From Duncaniella sp. (GTDB lineage: Bacteria; Bacteroidota; Bacteroidia; Bacteroidales; Muribaculaceae): a stretch of DNA of 64,000 nt. Under the pieces are notes generated by a model, which saw only the letters and a list, made by a program, of their open reading frames with translations, did not search any database and was not told the DNA's origin. Of this stretch, positions 1 through 7,724 are shown piece by piece. The stretch covers positions 46,509-110,508 of the forward strand of contig JAMPEV010000002.1 in the NCBI GenBank assembly GCA_023664955.1, given 5' to 3'. Position numbers and translations under genes: made by a program. Position 1 is the stretch's first letter. Every line of letters starts with the position of its first letter.

Positions 1-233
1 GTTGGCGAAGTTTCGTAGTCGCACATTACACAATCCTCATACTCCGAACCGGGAGCGGCAAACCAGGCATCTATGGAACCGTCGTCGTTAGTGATAAACG
101 ACGGGCCGTAGCGATAAACGCCAGCTTCGTAAATGTCCCACCCGTTCTGTGCCTCTATTGTGGTTATTTGTGCGTTGAGCAATGATGTTGAGGCAGCAGC
201 CACAGCCATTAGTACAAATAATTGTTTTTTCAT
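1..233 (-). CDS. secreted protein, N-terminal part only (cut by window edge)
   Basis: The ATG at 233 opens a frame that runs unbroken to base 1, so only the first 77 residues are visible. It begins with a clear signal peptide (MKKQLFVLMAVAAASTSLLNA), followed by an aromatic- and glycine-rich stretch (YRYGPSF, DGSIDAWFAAPG) of the sort seen at the first blade of secreted beta-propeller glycosidase-like proteins in Bacteroidota. That assignment is inference from a short stretch. The protein is probably exported. It is the gene after frr on the same strand but is separated from it by a hairpin, so it is probably its own unit. The C-terminal part is outside the window. Confidence 0.6.
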   Translation of the reverse strand, partial: MKKQLFVLMAVAAASTSLLNAQITTIEAQNGWDIYEAGVYRYGPSFITNDDGSIDAWFAAPGSEYEDCVMCDYETSP

Positions 234-256
234 GTCTTTCCCTGTAACAATGGGAA

Positions 257-287
257 AATGCTGCCGACATAACCGAACGGCAGCATT
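257..287 (-). terminator. intrinsic terminator of pyrH-frr
   Basis: A perfect 10-bp stem (257-266 with 278-287) with an 11-base loop lies 26 bases past the frr stop. On the minus strand it is followed by TTTTCCC, a weak T tract. It separates frr from the next minus-strand gene. Confidence 0.6.
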
Positions 288-312
288 GCCACATATTAAT
301 TATAAGTTATGA

Positions 313-873
313 TTATACTGTTAGAATCTCTTTTTCTTTGGCTGCGAAGAGTTCGTCGATTTTTTTCAGATATTTGTCGTGGAGTTTCTGCACCTTAGCT
401 TCAGCGTCCTTCTCGACATCTTCAGGCATACCTTGTTTAACAGCTTTCTTCAGGCCTTCTATTGCGTCGCGACGTGCGTTGCGCACCGAAACTTTCGCGT
501 TTTCAGCCTCACCTTTGCTTTGTTTAACAAGTGTTTTACGGCGTTCCTCGGTCAGCGGCGGAATGCCTAGACGGATCACTTCGCCGTTGTTTTCGGGTGT
601 AATTCCAAGTTCGGAGTTTATTATAGCCTTCTCTATCTCCTTGAACATGGCCTTTTCCCAAGGTGTGATCATGATGGTGCGGGCATCGGGCACCGAAACA
701 TTGGCAACGTTACTTAGCGGAACTGCACTGCCATAATACTCAACACGGATGCCATCCAGAATTTTGGGGTTAGCTTTACCGGCGCGGATGTGGGCCAGCG
801 ATTCGTCGAGATAAGCAACTGCCATCTCCATTTTTTCCTCCGCAGGCGAGAGGTAGGTGTTTACGTCTGTCAT
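313..873 (-). CDS. frr: ribosome recycling factor
   Basis: Ribosome recycling factor splits the post-termination ribosome with EF-G so that subunits can be reused; it acts in the cytoplasm and is essential. The 186-residue length is that of the family. The sequence shows the typical helical N-terminus ([20 protein letters not shown]), the central beta domain with [14 protein letters not shown], then [23 protein letters not shown] and the long charged C-terminal helix ending in KEKEILTV. It sits 21 bases after pyrH on the same strand. The pyrH-frr order is found in very many bacteria and points to one transcript ending at the hairpin at 257-287. Confidence 0.97.
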   Translation of the reverse strand: MTDVNTYLSPAEEKMEMAVAYLDESLAHIRAGKANPKILDGIRVEYYGSAVPLSNVANVSVPDARTIMITPWEKAMFKEIEKAIINSELGITPENNGEVIRLGIPPLTEERRKTLVKQSKGEAENAKVSVRNARRDAIEGLKKAVKQGMPEDVEKDAEAKVQKLHDKYLKKIDELFAAKEKEILTV

Positions 874-894
874 ATAAGTAGTTTTTTGATTTTC

Positions 895-1605
895 TTAATA
901 TACCAAAGTCCCGATTGGCTCGCCCTGCATCACTTTCTGTAGATTGCCGGGGGTGTCCATGTCGAAAACTATGATTGGCAACCCGTTTTCCTTGCAAAGA
1001 GCCGTTGCGGTCAAATCCATTACCTTCAACCCGCGAGAAAGCACTTCGCTGTATGTGATTTCGTTAAATTTGGTGGCTGTCGGGTCCTTTTCCGGATCGG
1101 CTGTGTACACACCGTCAACTCGTGTTCCTTTGAGCATCACCTGTGCTTCAACCTCGATGCCTCGCAAGGCCGAGCCGGTATCGGTTGTAAAGAATGGATT
1201 GCCCGTACCGCCCGATATGATAGCGATTTCGCCATTATTCATTGCTTCTATAGCGCGCCATTTGCTATAATGTTCGCCGATAGGGAACATGTTTATAGCT
1301 GTCAGCACGCGTGCCTTCTGGCCTATGGCTTCGAGTGCAGAGCTGAGAGCAAGCGAGTTAATCACGGTTGCGAGCATGCCCATCTGGTCGCCTTTCACTC
1401 GGTCGAATCCGCGCGATGCACCCGACAAACCGCGGAAAATATTTCCGCCTCCTATAACAATAGCTATCTCAACGCCGCTTTCGCGCACTGCTTTAATTTG
1501 TTGTGCATACTGGTTCAAGCGCTCTGTATCAATTCCTTGCCCGTGGCCTGCGGCTAGCGATTCACCGCTTAGTTTCAAGAGGATGCGCTGATATTTTGTT
1601 CGCAT
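895..1605 (-). CDS. pyrH: UMP kinase
   Basis: Hexameric bacterial uridylate kinase of the amino-acid kinase fold; it phosphorylates UMP to UDP with ATP for pyrimidine nucleotide synthesis. At 236 residues it matches the family. Visible motifs are LLKLSGESL at the N-terminus (phosphate binding), VIGGGNIFRG (UMP and phosphate site), GTGNPFFTTDTG in the middle, and the DGVYTADPEKDP segment. It is the first gene of a two-gene unit with frr, and a good -33/-7 promoter ends about 40 bases upstream of its start. Confidence 0.97.
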   Translation of the reverse strand: MRTKYQRILLKLSGESLAAGHGQGIDTERLNQYAQQIKAVRESGVEIAIVIGGGNIFRGLSGASRGFDRVKGDQMGMLATVINSLALSSALEAIGQKARVLTAINMFPIGEHYSKWRAIEAMNNGEIAIISGGTGNPFFTTDTGSALRGIEVEAQVMLKGTRVDGVYTADPEKDPTATKFNEITYSEVLSRGLKVMDLTATALCKENGLPIIVFDMDTPGNLQKVMQGEPIGTLVY

Positions 1606-1643
1606 TGGAGTTAGAACTTAAGTGTTAGTGTATTTGTTTCACA

Positions 1644-1673
1644 CAAAGATAGAAAAATTTCCTCAATCCCAAA
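1644..1673 (-). promoter_or_regulatory. promoter of pyrH-frr
   Basis: On the minus strand TTTG (1673-1670) and TATCTTTG (1651-1644) are 18 bases apart, matching the Bacteroidota primary sigma factor consensus TTTG / TAnnTTTG. The start of transcription would fall near 1637, about 30 bases before the pyrH ATG. Confidence 0.65.
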
Positions 1674-1731
1674 AAGTTTGTATATCTTTATCCTAGTTAT
1701 TGAACTTTCCTAAAAACAATAATTCGCTTTC

Positions 1732-2469
1732 ATGAATCGTTTCCGTCAAATATTGTTGGCGTTCAACTTGATAGGATCGCTATTGGCTGCTGCCCAGGCT
1801 CCTGCGCGAGACTATGCCGTCATAAGCGCCAAGGCCGAACGCTTTTTCAAATATGCTGAATGGGCCAATGCCGCCGCTATGTATGAGTTGATGATTGAGG
1901 ACAGCGCCACCTTGGCTTCTAACTATTCCAACGCAATTGTCGTTGCCGGAATGCGCAGTCTTCCCGATTATCAGATTTCAGTTTTCGAGCGTAGCCAAAC
2001 GAATCTGGTTCCTATGGCTAAGGTGCTCGACGGTGTGCGTGCGGTTAGTTTCTCGCTTGGCAACGCTCCGCTCTACGAGAACTTTCTGCATCTGTTGCTC
2101 CAACGTCAGCCTTGGCTCGGGCGGAGCATCGACCGTCGGCTGCTCGATTATTATATTTTCCGCAAGGATGCCGATGGCATAGTCAAGATGTCGGAATTGA
2201 TGCTTTCAACCGCTCCCGGCAACATCGGCTACTTAAGCGCTCTGGCTCAAGGTTTGATGCTAAAAGGCGACTATAGCAGGGCTGTCGATACGTATCAGTT
2301 GATTCTTGCAACCGACCCCGACAATGTTAATGCCCTTCTTAATCTGGGAAACTATTTTGCTCTTAACAACCGACCCGACAAAGCTCTGCCATATCTTAGT
2401 AGAGCGAATTTGTTGAGCCCATCTCCATACCTAGCGCAACTCATCAGTTCATTATCGGCAATGAAATAA
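1732..2469 (+). CDS. exported tetratricopeptide-repeat protein
   Basis: A 245-residue protein with a signal peptide (about residues 1-25, ending SLLAAAQAPA). The remainder is helical with TPR-like pairs; the clearest repeats are near residues 165-235, where ALAQGLMLKGDYSRAVDTYQ and ALLNLGNYFALNNRPDKALP match the TPR pattern (small residue at 8, aromatic or large residue at 11, A at 20). TPR proteins scaffold protein contacts, and this one would act in the periplasm or at the envelope. It stands alone on the plus strand, divergent from pyrH and closed by a terminator at 2471. No partner can be named from context. Confidence 0.75.
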   Translation: MNRFRQILLAFNLIGSLLAAAQAPARDYAVISAKAERFFKYAEWANAAAMYELMIEDSATLASNYSNAIVVAGMRSLPDYQISVFERSQTNLVPMAKVLDGVRAVSFSLGNAPLYENFLHLLLQRQPWLGRSIDRRLLDYYIFRKDADGIVKMSELMLSTAPGNIGYLSALAQGLMLKGDYSRAVDTYQLILATDPDNVNALLNLGNYFALNNRPDKALPYLSRANLLSPSPYLAQLISSLSAMK

Positions 2470-2470
2470 C

Positions 2471-2514
2471 ATAAGGCTGCGCTTTCACAAAATGAGCGCA
2501 GCCTTATAGTTTTT
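2471..2514 (+). terminator. intrinsic terminator after the TPR gene
   Basis: A 13-bp stem, ataaggctgcgct paired with agcgcagccttat (2471-2507), is followed by agttttt on the plus strand. It begins one base after the stop codon. It sits between convergent genes and may also serve the SGNH hydrolase gene from the other side, though the minus-strand T tract is poor. Confidence 0.75.
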
Positions 2515-2532
2515 ACTTATGACTATTCAATT

Positions 2533-3357
2533 CTATTTTATGCCGGTGCCGATTAGAGCGACACGCGAGAAATCCTGCATATTATGCCGGATAATCCAAT
2601 CGATATAGTTCATCATAATCCAGGCAGTGTACTGGTAGCCGGCAGCATTCAGGTGACCGCCCATATAGAAGTTGTTGCGTATGTCGGAGCCTTCGCTGTA
2701 GTCTGGTCCGTATTTCTGAAGGTCGATAAGATATACATTATCGAATTGTTGCGGCATCTGGCGGATTACATCAACATAGGGACCCCAATCGTTGCCGTCG
2801 CGAGCCATAGTTACAACGAATATTTTGGCATCGGGCTGAATTGATTTTACGCGCTGGATTATCCCTGCATAGTTGCCGGCGAAAGTCTTGGCGTTTTTGG
2901 TGAAATCACCCTTATTGATATCTGTTGCCACGTCACCTACAGGCACACCCATGTTGCGATCGTTCACACCAAGCGCTATAATGTATCCTTTTTTAGGCGA
3001 AGTTTTGGCGTTAACGTTCGAGTTCATATTGTTGCTTGTGTCCCAAAAGTGCTCAATCCAGCCGTGGGCTGTTTCGCCTCCCTGTGAGTAGTTTTCCCCT
3101 TTGGCGCCGGTAGCCTGGCATAAGCGCTGTCCCCAGGAGTAAGTGTACAAATCGCTGTAGCGTGTTGATCCGTCGGGGTTTGTTGTTTCATGTTCGCCGC
3201 TCGAAAGTGAGTCGCCAATGAACCCCCATGAGTGAATAATGCCGGAGAATCCGGGTTGTTGGGTGATGTTGGTCAAGGGCACATCGCCCGATACTGTGCT
3301 TTGCGCGTAGGCTGCTGTTGTCAGCGATAATGCTGCGATGATAGCAAATAGTTTCAT
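2533..3357 (-). CDS. secreted SGNH/GDSL hydrolase
   Basis: A 274-residue protein with a signal peptide (1-19, ending AYAQ). SGNH esterase blocks are visible: block I GFIGDSLSSGE with the likely nucleophile Ser50, block II Gly at SQGGE (about 93), block III ALGVND with Asn132, and block V GGHLNAAGY with His235. In typical family members an Asp sits three residues before the His; here that position is Met232, so the enzyme may use a Ser-His dyad or another acid. A likely activity is deacylation of a sugar or lipid ester outside the cytoplasm; the substrate is unknown. It lies alone between two hairpins, so it is probably monocistronic. Confidence 0.8.
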   Translation of the reverse strand: MKLFAIIAALSLTTAAYAQSTVSGDVPLTNITQQPGFSGIIHSWGFIGDSLSSGEHETTNPDGSTRYSDLYTYSWGQRLCQATGAKGENYSQGGETAHGWIEHFWDTSNNMNSNVNAKTSPKKGYIIALGVNDRNMGVPVGDVATDINKGDFTKNAKTFAGNYAGIIQRVKSIQPDAKIFVVTMARDGNDWGPYVDVIRQMPQQFDNVYLIDLQKYGPDYSEGSDIRNNFYMGGHLNAAGYQYTAWIMMNYIDWIIRHNMQDFSRVALIGTGIK

Positions 3358-3389
3358 AGCTTAATTACATGTTCTGAAATGTGGATATG

Positions 3390-3428
3390 AAAAGAGCCAC
3401 GAGCCGTAATCGGACAGGTGGCTCTTTT
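3390..3428 (-). terminator. terminator of the FKBP operon
   Basis: A perfect 11-bp stem, aaaagagccac (3390-3400) with gtggctctttt (3418-3428). The minus-strand copy ends in TTTTCAT, the plus-strand copy in six T, so it could work in both directions. It lies 25 bases past the FKBP lipoprotein stop. Confidence 0.65.
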
Positions 3429-3453
3429 TTAGAGTTTGTTTAGCGCGGGTCTA

Positions 3454-4347
3454 TTATTTTTCGGGGTTGATGTCAACTACTTCTACATCGAAAACGAGCA
3501 TCTGGTTGGGACCGATTCCTGCGCCGGGATTGCCATGTACGCCGTAAGCGAGCTTGCCCGGAATGTATAGTGTCGCTTTGCCACCTTTGCCGAGCATTTT
3601 CAAACCTTCGCCAAAGCCGGCTACTACGTTTGTGGGGCTGAAGGTTGCTGTGCCGCCATGATCTTCAGAGTTGTCGAACACTTTGCCGTCGGTGAACGAA
3701 CCTTTATATTTAACAACAACGCGATCGGTGTCTTTCACTTTTTCCCCTTCGCCGGGGTTTTCGATGGTGTAAACCAATCCTGATTCAGCTGTTTGTAGCT
3801 GCGCGCCGGCCGATTTTAGCGAGTCGACATATGCGTCGCCAGCTTTGATGTTGGCAACCGATTCATCGGAGTTCTCCAATTCAGCATCCCGACGGTCCTG
3901 CATGCGTTTTTCGGCACGTTGTGCCAGAATCTGGAAGCCTGTCATCAAATCTTGTGCATTCTGAGGAACAGTATCAGACATGAAATATGCACGGAAGTTC
4001 TTTAGAAGCAAATCGGCGTTTACGTTAACGCCCAACTGTTTCATTGCGTAGTAGCGGCTCTGGGCCAAACGTACGCCAAGTGCCAGACCCTGAAGGTAGC
4101 TCTGATCGGCGGTGTCAACCATCAATGCTGTTTGAACACCACGTAAATATGCGTCTTTGTTGATGTTTTCATTAGGATTGCTTTCTACCATCTGGTAGGA
4201 CTGCATGCCGGCCATCTGACCCCATGCGCATGCCAGTGAATCGTCGAATGCTTTATCTTCGGGCGATACGTTGCTGGCGTTCTTCGAGCAGGATACGACG
4301 CTGAGTAACAACAGAGCGGAACCGGCTGCTAAAATTGATTTTTTCAT
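3454..4347 (-). CDS. FKBP-type peptidyl-prolyl isomerase lipoprotein
   Basis: This enzyme catalyses cis-trans isomerisation of Xaa-Pro bonds and acts as a folding helper in the envelope. From the ATG at 4347 it is 297 residues with a lipoprotein signal (MKKSILAAG, lipobox LSVVSC), so I prefer this start over the in-frame ATG at 4377, which would also overlap the upstream gene stop. The middle (about 30-185) is an alpha-helical FKBP_N-like dimerisation region. The C-terminal 100 residues are the FKBP domain: VVVKYKGSFTDGKVFDNS, GFGEGLKMLGKGGKATLYIPG, LAYGVHGNPGAGIGPNQMLVFDVEVV. It directly follows a second FKBP gene, so the pair looks like an old tandem duplication split between two compartments. 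Confidence 0.9.
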   Translation of the reverse strand: MKKSILAAGSALLLLSVVSCSKNASNVSPEDKAFDDSLACAWGQMAGMQSYQMVESNPNENINKDAYLRGVQTALMVDTADQSYLQGLALGVRLAQSRYYAMKQLGVNVNADLLLKNFRAYFMSDTVPQNAQDLMTGFQILAQRAEKRMQDRRDAELENSDESVANIKAGDAYVDSLKSAGAQLQTAESGLVYTIENPGEGEKVKDTDRVVVKYKGSFTDGKVFDNSEDHGGTATFSPTNVVAGFGEGLKMLGKGGKATLYIPGKLAYGVHGNPGAGIGPNQMLVFDVEVVDINPEK

Positions 4348-4373
4348 TTTGTTTAATATGTGATTGTTAATTA

Positions 4374-4991
4374 TCAATTGATTTTTATCAGCTCAATATC
4401 AAAAATTAAGGTCTCGTTCGGACCTATGGGGCCGGCTCCATTGGGACCATATGCCAAATTTGCGGGGATATGCAAACGCCACTGTGCGCCTTCGTCCATT
4501 AGCTGTAGAGCTTCAACCCAACCGGGAATCACTTGTGTAACTCCGAAGGTAGCCGGTTCGCCACGTTCAACCGACGAGTCAAATACTGTTCCGTCGATCA
4601 GCTTGCCTGTATAATGAACCGTCACTGAATCAGTTGTAGCAGGATGCTTGCCATTACCCTCTTTGAGTATCTCATATTGAAGTCCTGAGGGAGTTGTTTT
4701 AACCTCCTGGCGATTTTTATTCTTTTCAAGATAAGCAACGCCGGCTTCGGCATTAATCTTGGCTTTTGCTGCCATTTCCTCTTGTTGTTTCGCAGCCATT
4801 GCTTCGAAAAATTTCTGTATTTCGGCCTTAGCCTCTGTATGGCTCATTTTTGGCTCTGCATTGCCGTAAACTACCGACAGGGCGTCGGTGAAGTCCTTTA
4901 TGTCAATTTTTTTGATGCCAGAACTCCAGAAGTTCTGCCCCATGCTCAAGCCAAGAGCATAGCTTATTCTATCTAATTCTTTTTCGCTCAT
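4374..4991 (-). CDS. FKBP-type peptidyl-prolyl isomerase, cytoplasmic (FklB-like)
   Basis: A 205-residue protein with no signal peptide, starting MSEKELDRISYALGLSMGQNF, the usual start of FklB/FkpA-type N-terminal dimerisation domains. After a charged helix (about 60-95) comes the FKBP domain at roughly 100-205, with VTVHYTGKLIDGTVFDSSVERG, IPGWVEALQLMDEGAQWRLHIP, LAYGPNGAGPIGPNETLIFDIELI. All expected active-site segments are present. It acts on proline bonds of cytoplasmic proteins and is probably co-transcribed with the lipoprotein homologue 26 bases downstream from the promoter at 5028-5057. Confidence 0.92.
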   Translation of the reverse strand: MSEKELDRISYALGLSMGQNFWSSGIKKIDIKDFTDALSVVYGNAEPKMSHTEAKAEIQKFFEAMAAKQQEEMAAKAKINAEAGVAYLEKNKNRQEVKTTPSGLQYEILKEGNGKHPATTDSVTVHYTGKLIDGTVFDSSVERGEPATFGVTQVIPGWVEALQLMDEGAQWRLHIPANLAYGPNGAGPIGPNETLIFDIELIKIN

Positions 4992-5027
4992 AGTTATATA
5001 GTTAAAGTTCGATTACTTACATAAATG

Positions 5028-5057
5028 CAAATTTAGCCACATTTTTCGATATACAAC
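5028..5057 (-). promoter_or_regulatory. promoter of the FKBP pair
   Basis: Minus-strand GTTG (5057-5054) and TAAATTTG (5035-5028) are 18 bases apart, close to the TTTG / TAnnTTTG consensus. The transcript would start near 5021, about 30 bases before the ATG at 4991. Confidence 0.55.
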
Positions 5058-5089
5058 CTTGTGGCCGATTTTTTGTTTCACAATATTAG

Positions 5090-6604
5090 TTAAATTTTTA
5101 AACAGAGTTCAAGCATTGGGTCGAGATAGCGACGGTCGGGACAAAGGCGCGGAACCTTACGTTGACCACCTAGTTTGCCCGTATCGGCCAGCCAATTATC
5201 GAAAAGTCCTGTGGGTGCAACTGTTATAACCGGCGGATCAAGAAAAATGTTACCGGAGCGCTTTGCCTGATAGTCGGAATTTTCGTTTTGCAACTTTTCG
5301 TCGAGTACCCTTGCAAACTCCTCCATCGATTCGGGTTTGTGGGTGAATTCTATCAACCATTGATGGCTACCATGCGTGTTGTCGTCGGCGTAGACTGGCG
5401 CTGCCGTGTAGTTGGCAACCTCGCAGCCCAGTTGACGGCAAGTTGCGGCCATCGCATGCTCAGCATTGTAAACCATCAGCTCTTCGCCGAATGCGTTTAT
5501 ATAATGTTTTGTACGCCCGGCAATAGTGAATTTCAGCGGGTTGGTTTGCTGAATGGTAACGGTGTCGCCGATGGCATATCGCCATAGTCCGTTGGCTGCT
5601 GTTATGACAAGCGCATACGTCTGACCCGGCTCAACCTTCCATGCCGGAACAGCATCGGGAAATGGTTCGTCGATCTGGTTTAGCGGAACAAACTCATAGA
5701 ATATTGCTCCGTCGGGGATAAATTCCATCCAATGCGATTCGGGGTCGGTTTGAATGCCGAAAAAGCCTTCCGACGCATTGTAAGTCTCAACATAACGCAT
5801 TTTCTTCGTGTCGCAAATGCGGTTATATTGAGTGCGATATGGCTCCATCGAAATTCCGCCATGAAAAAACACCTCGAGATTTGGCCAAACGTCATGAATA
5901 GAATCGGCACCTTTCTCTTTCAATATTTTTTTAAGTACAGTCAGAAACCACGAAGGCACTCCCGAAATATTTGATACATTGGCATTCATGGCGCCCTCTA
6001 CGAGCTTAGGGAGTTTTTCGGCCCAGTTCGGCATTAAGGCTACTTTCTTCGCCGGCACTCTTATAAAATTAACCAACGGGTTAATATTGTCAATTAAATT
6101 TGCCGACAAATCGCCAACAAAAACGTTGCCGGGCACATCGAGTTCGTTAGCAAAGCTACCTCCGAGTATAAAAGCTTTGCCGCTGAAAATATTGCTGTCA
6201 CGATAGTTGTTCAAATAGTGAACTACTGTATCAAAGCCGCCGCGATAATGGTTCAGCCGCAACGAATCGTCCGTTACCGGTATATATTTACTTTTGCCGT
6301 CGCTTGTGCCCGAGGATTGTGCGAATCGCCTCACCCTCCCAGGCCAGAGAACGTCGCGCCGGCCGTTAACCATCGTCATAACAAGCTGACGTATGTCTTC
6401 ATATTTGACAACAGGGGCTCTATGCCTGTACGACTCATAATTCGAAATTGAGTTAAAATGAAACCTTTCACCCACTTGGGTTGTAGCTCCTTTGCTAAGT
6501 AGCCACGACAATTGACGCCGTTGCGACGATTCTATATCAGCAGCGGCAGTTCGCCATTTTCGGCAGCGATAGTCAAACAAAGGTGTAAGAAGTCGGGTAA
6601 TCAT
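5090..6604 (-). CDS. GH3-family acyl-adenylate/amido synthetase-like protein
   Basis: A 504-residue member of the GH3 auxin-responsive promoter family, part of the ANL adenylate-forming superfamily. Plant members join amino acids to hormone carboxylates; the substrate of bacterial members is largely unknown. Visible motifs are the ATP-binding loop RFAQSSGTSDGKSKYIPVT (about 90-108), YVETYNASEGFFGIQTD in the middle, and WRYAIGDTVTI then FTIAGRTKHYINAFGEELMV near 340-375, which marks the hinge to the C-terminal subdomain. There is no signal peptide, so it is cytoplasmic. It starts only a few bases after the tRNA-Val terminator, so it may have a weak promoter of its own or depend on read-through. 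Confidence 0.85.
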   Translation of the reverse strand: MITRLLTPLFDYRCRKWRTAAADIESSQRRQLSWLLSKGATTQVGERFHFNSISNYESYRHRAPVVKYEDIRQLVMTMVNGRRDVLWPGRVRRFAQSSGTSDGKSKYIPVTDDSLRLNHYRGGFDTVVHYLNNYRDSNIFSGKAFILGGSFANELDVPGNVFVGDLSANLIDNINPLVNFIRVPAKKVALMPNWAEKLPKLVEGAMNANVSNISGVPSWFLTVLKKILKEKGADSIHDVWPNLEVFFHGGISMEPYRTQYNRICDTKKMRYVETYNASEGFFGIQTDPESHWMEFIPDGAIFYEFVPLNQIDEPFPDAVPAWKVEPGQTYALVITAANGLWRYAIGDTVTIQQTNPLKFTIAGRTKHYINAFGEELMVYNAEHAMAATCRQLGCEVANYTAAPVYADDNTHGSHQWLIEFTHKPESMEEFARVLDEKLQNENSDYQAKRSGNIFLDPPVITVAPTGLFDNWLADTGKLGGQRKVPRLCPDRRYLDPMLELCLKI

Positions 6605-6609
6605 GTTAA

Positions 6610-6651
6610 CAAAACAAAAAACAGCCTCGAGATGTTTATCCGGAGACTGTT
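6610..6651 (-). terminator. terminator of the tRNA-Val pair
   Basis: On the minus strand AACAGTCTC (6651-6643) pairs with GAGGCTGTT (6628-6620; 9 bp with one G-T), followed by TTTTTTGTTTTG. It lies 18 bases after the last tRNA and runs up to the GH3-like gene start. Confidence 0.75.
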
Positions 6652-6668
6652 ATAATTTCAAGTTTCGG

Positions 6669-6743
6669 TGGGCGTTGACGGATTCGAACCGCCGACCCTC
6701 TGCTTGTAAGGCAGATGCTCTGAACCAGCTGAGCTAAACGCCC
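6669..6743 (-). tRNA. tRNA-Val (anticodon UAC), copy 2
   Basis: A 75-nt cloverleaf on the minus strand: acceptor GGGCGTT with AACGCCC, D arm TAGCTCAGCTGG, anticodon loop CTTACAA with anticodon TAC (reads GUA and other valine codons), T arm GGTTCGAATCC. The mature region is identical base for base to the copy at 6804-6878. The three bases after the discriminator A are CCG, so CCA must be added or repaired by the nucleotidyltransferase. Confidence 0.95.
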
Positions 6744-6803
6744 GGAAATTTTGCGATGCACTCCGGGAGGCATCTTTGCTATGACGAGAAAGCTGTTGAT
6801 TGG

Positions 6804-6878
6804 TGGGCGTTGACGGATTCGAACCGCCGACCCTCTGCTTGTAAGGCAGATGCTCTGAACCAGCTGAGCTAAACGCCC
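6804..6878 (-). tRNA. tRNA-Val (anticodon UAC), copy 1
   Basis: Same 75-nt cloverleaf with anticodon TAC as the downstream copy, 60 bases apart. Here the discriminator A (6804) is followed by an encoded CCA (6803-6801), unlike the other copy. It is the first gene after the promoter at 6898-6929, so both are probably one transcript. Confidence 0.95.
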
Positions 6879-6897
6879 TTTCTCGTCTAAAGCGTTG

Positions 6898-6929
6898 CAA
6901 AGGTACGGCAAGTTTTTAAACTGACCAAA
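6898..6929 (-). promoter_or_regulatory. promoter of the tRNA-Val pair
   Basis: Minus-strand TTTG (6929-6926) and TACCTTTG (6905-6898) are 20 bases apart, a full match to the Bacteroidota consensus. Start expected near 6891, about 12 bases before the tRNA. Confidence 0.75.
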
Positions 6930-7083
6930 TATTTTTGCATTTTTTTTCAAAAAATATTTCAATGTAACATTTCTAATAATTTAGACTAATCCTTAATTGA
7001 CATCACCGCCCATATTAAGTTAAAAAGTGTTTCATCATTTCCGATTTTCCATTCCTGAATGAATGATTATCGAAACAAATCAT

Positions 7084-7091
7084 TAACTTTG
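7084..7091 (+). promoter_or_regulatory. -7 element before the zapA operon
   Basis: TAACTTTG on the plus strand matches TAnnTTTG. No clear TTTG is seen upstream at the right distance. Start expected near 7098, a short leader before the ATG at 7111. Confidence 0.5.
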
Positions 7092-7110
7092 TGTAAAAAT
7101 TCGGAACAGA

Positions 7111-7404
7111 ATGGCTGTCAATCTTCAGCAACGTATTGATAAAATAGAAGCCAAAGGCGCTCTCCTTGCCGAACGGTTCGTTATGATCCGTGAGGCTAAG
7201 CGTTCGGCAGATGCTCAGGTCACTGACTTGCAAGCCACCGTCAAAGCGATGCAACGCAACATCGATGACCTTAATCGTCAAATTGAGTATCTGAAAATGG
7301 TCTCAATCCTATCTCCTGACCATAACGATGTTGAGACGACAAGAGCCAAACTTACCGAATTAGTGCGCGAAATCGACAAGTGCATTAACCAGTTAAGCAT
7401 TTGA
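7111..7404 (+). CDS. small coiled-coil protein upstream of zapA
   Basis: A 97-residue, charged, Cys-poor protein that is predicted coiled coil along nearly its whole length (heptad-like LQQRIDKIEAKGALLAERF, LQATVKAMQRNIDDLNRQIEYL, then a second helix LTELVREIDKCINQL). It has no signal peptide or membrane segment. Its stop (TGA, 7402-7404) shares a base with the zapA ATG, so the two are translationally coupled. Size, coiled coil and neighbour suggest a ZapB-like or other FtsZ-ring partner of ZapA, but that is inference; I do not recognise a named family. Confidence 0.8.
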   Translation: MAVNLQQRIDKIEAKGALLAERFVMIREAKRSADAQVTDLQATVKAMQRNIDDLNRQIEYLKMVSILSPDHNDVETTRAKLTELVREIDKCINQLSI

Positions 7405-7718
7405 TGACAGATAAACTCCTCAACATAACAATCCGTATCGCCGACCATCCGCGAATAGACCTTCGAATCCCCCAAAGTGAAGAGGAAGTAGTGAGAAAAG
7501 CCGAGGCCAATATTAATGAGCTTTGGCGTAAATGGTCGAAAAGAGACGATTTTAAGGATAAATCTCCCGGCGAAATACTTGCCATGGTGACCTTTAGGTT
7601 TGCCCAGCTTTATTTCAGTGCGGAGATGGCCTCACGCAAGATTGAAGCCACACTCGAAGGGCTCGAAAAGACTCTTGACAGGCTTCTGCTTGACATCGAC
7701 GATTCTGCCATGCAATAG
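7404..7718 (+). CDS. zapA: cell division protein ZapA
   Basis: ZapA bundles FtsZ filaments at mid-cell. The 104-residue product starts MTDKLLNITIRIADHPRIDLRIP (the N-terminal beta-rich ZapA head), continues with EEVVRKAEANINELWRKW, and ends in a coiled-coil helix (MASRKIEATLEGLEKTLDRLLLDID). I take the ATG at 7404, which overlaps the upstream stop by one base (TGATG); a TTG at 7401 is also in frame. It is followed by the RNA at about 7725-7838 and then by rny. Confidence 0.85.
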   Translation: MTDKLLNITIRIADHPRIDLRIPQSEEEVVRKAEANINELWRKWSKRDDFKDKSPGEILAMVTFRFAQLYFSAEMASRKIEATLEGLEKTLDRLLLDIDDSAMQ

Positions 7719-7724
7719 GCCGGA

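Noticed and set aside
88-294. Cys-rich 68-residue minus-strand open frame at the left edge
   Set aside because: It overlaps in another frame the signal-peptide-bearing start at 233 and crosses the terminator hairpin at 257-287.
6636-6962. Two minus-strand open frames across the tRNA region with repeated peptide SGSEHLPYKQR-type or SICLTSRGSAVR-type sequence
   Set aside because: They are translations of the two tRNA-Val genes and their terminator; the repeat is the duplicated tRNA.
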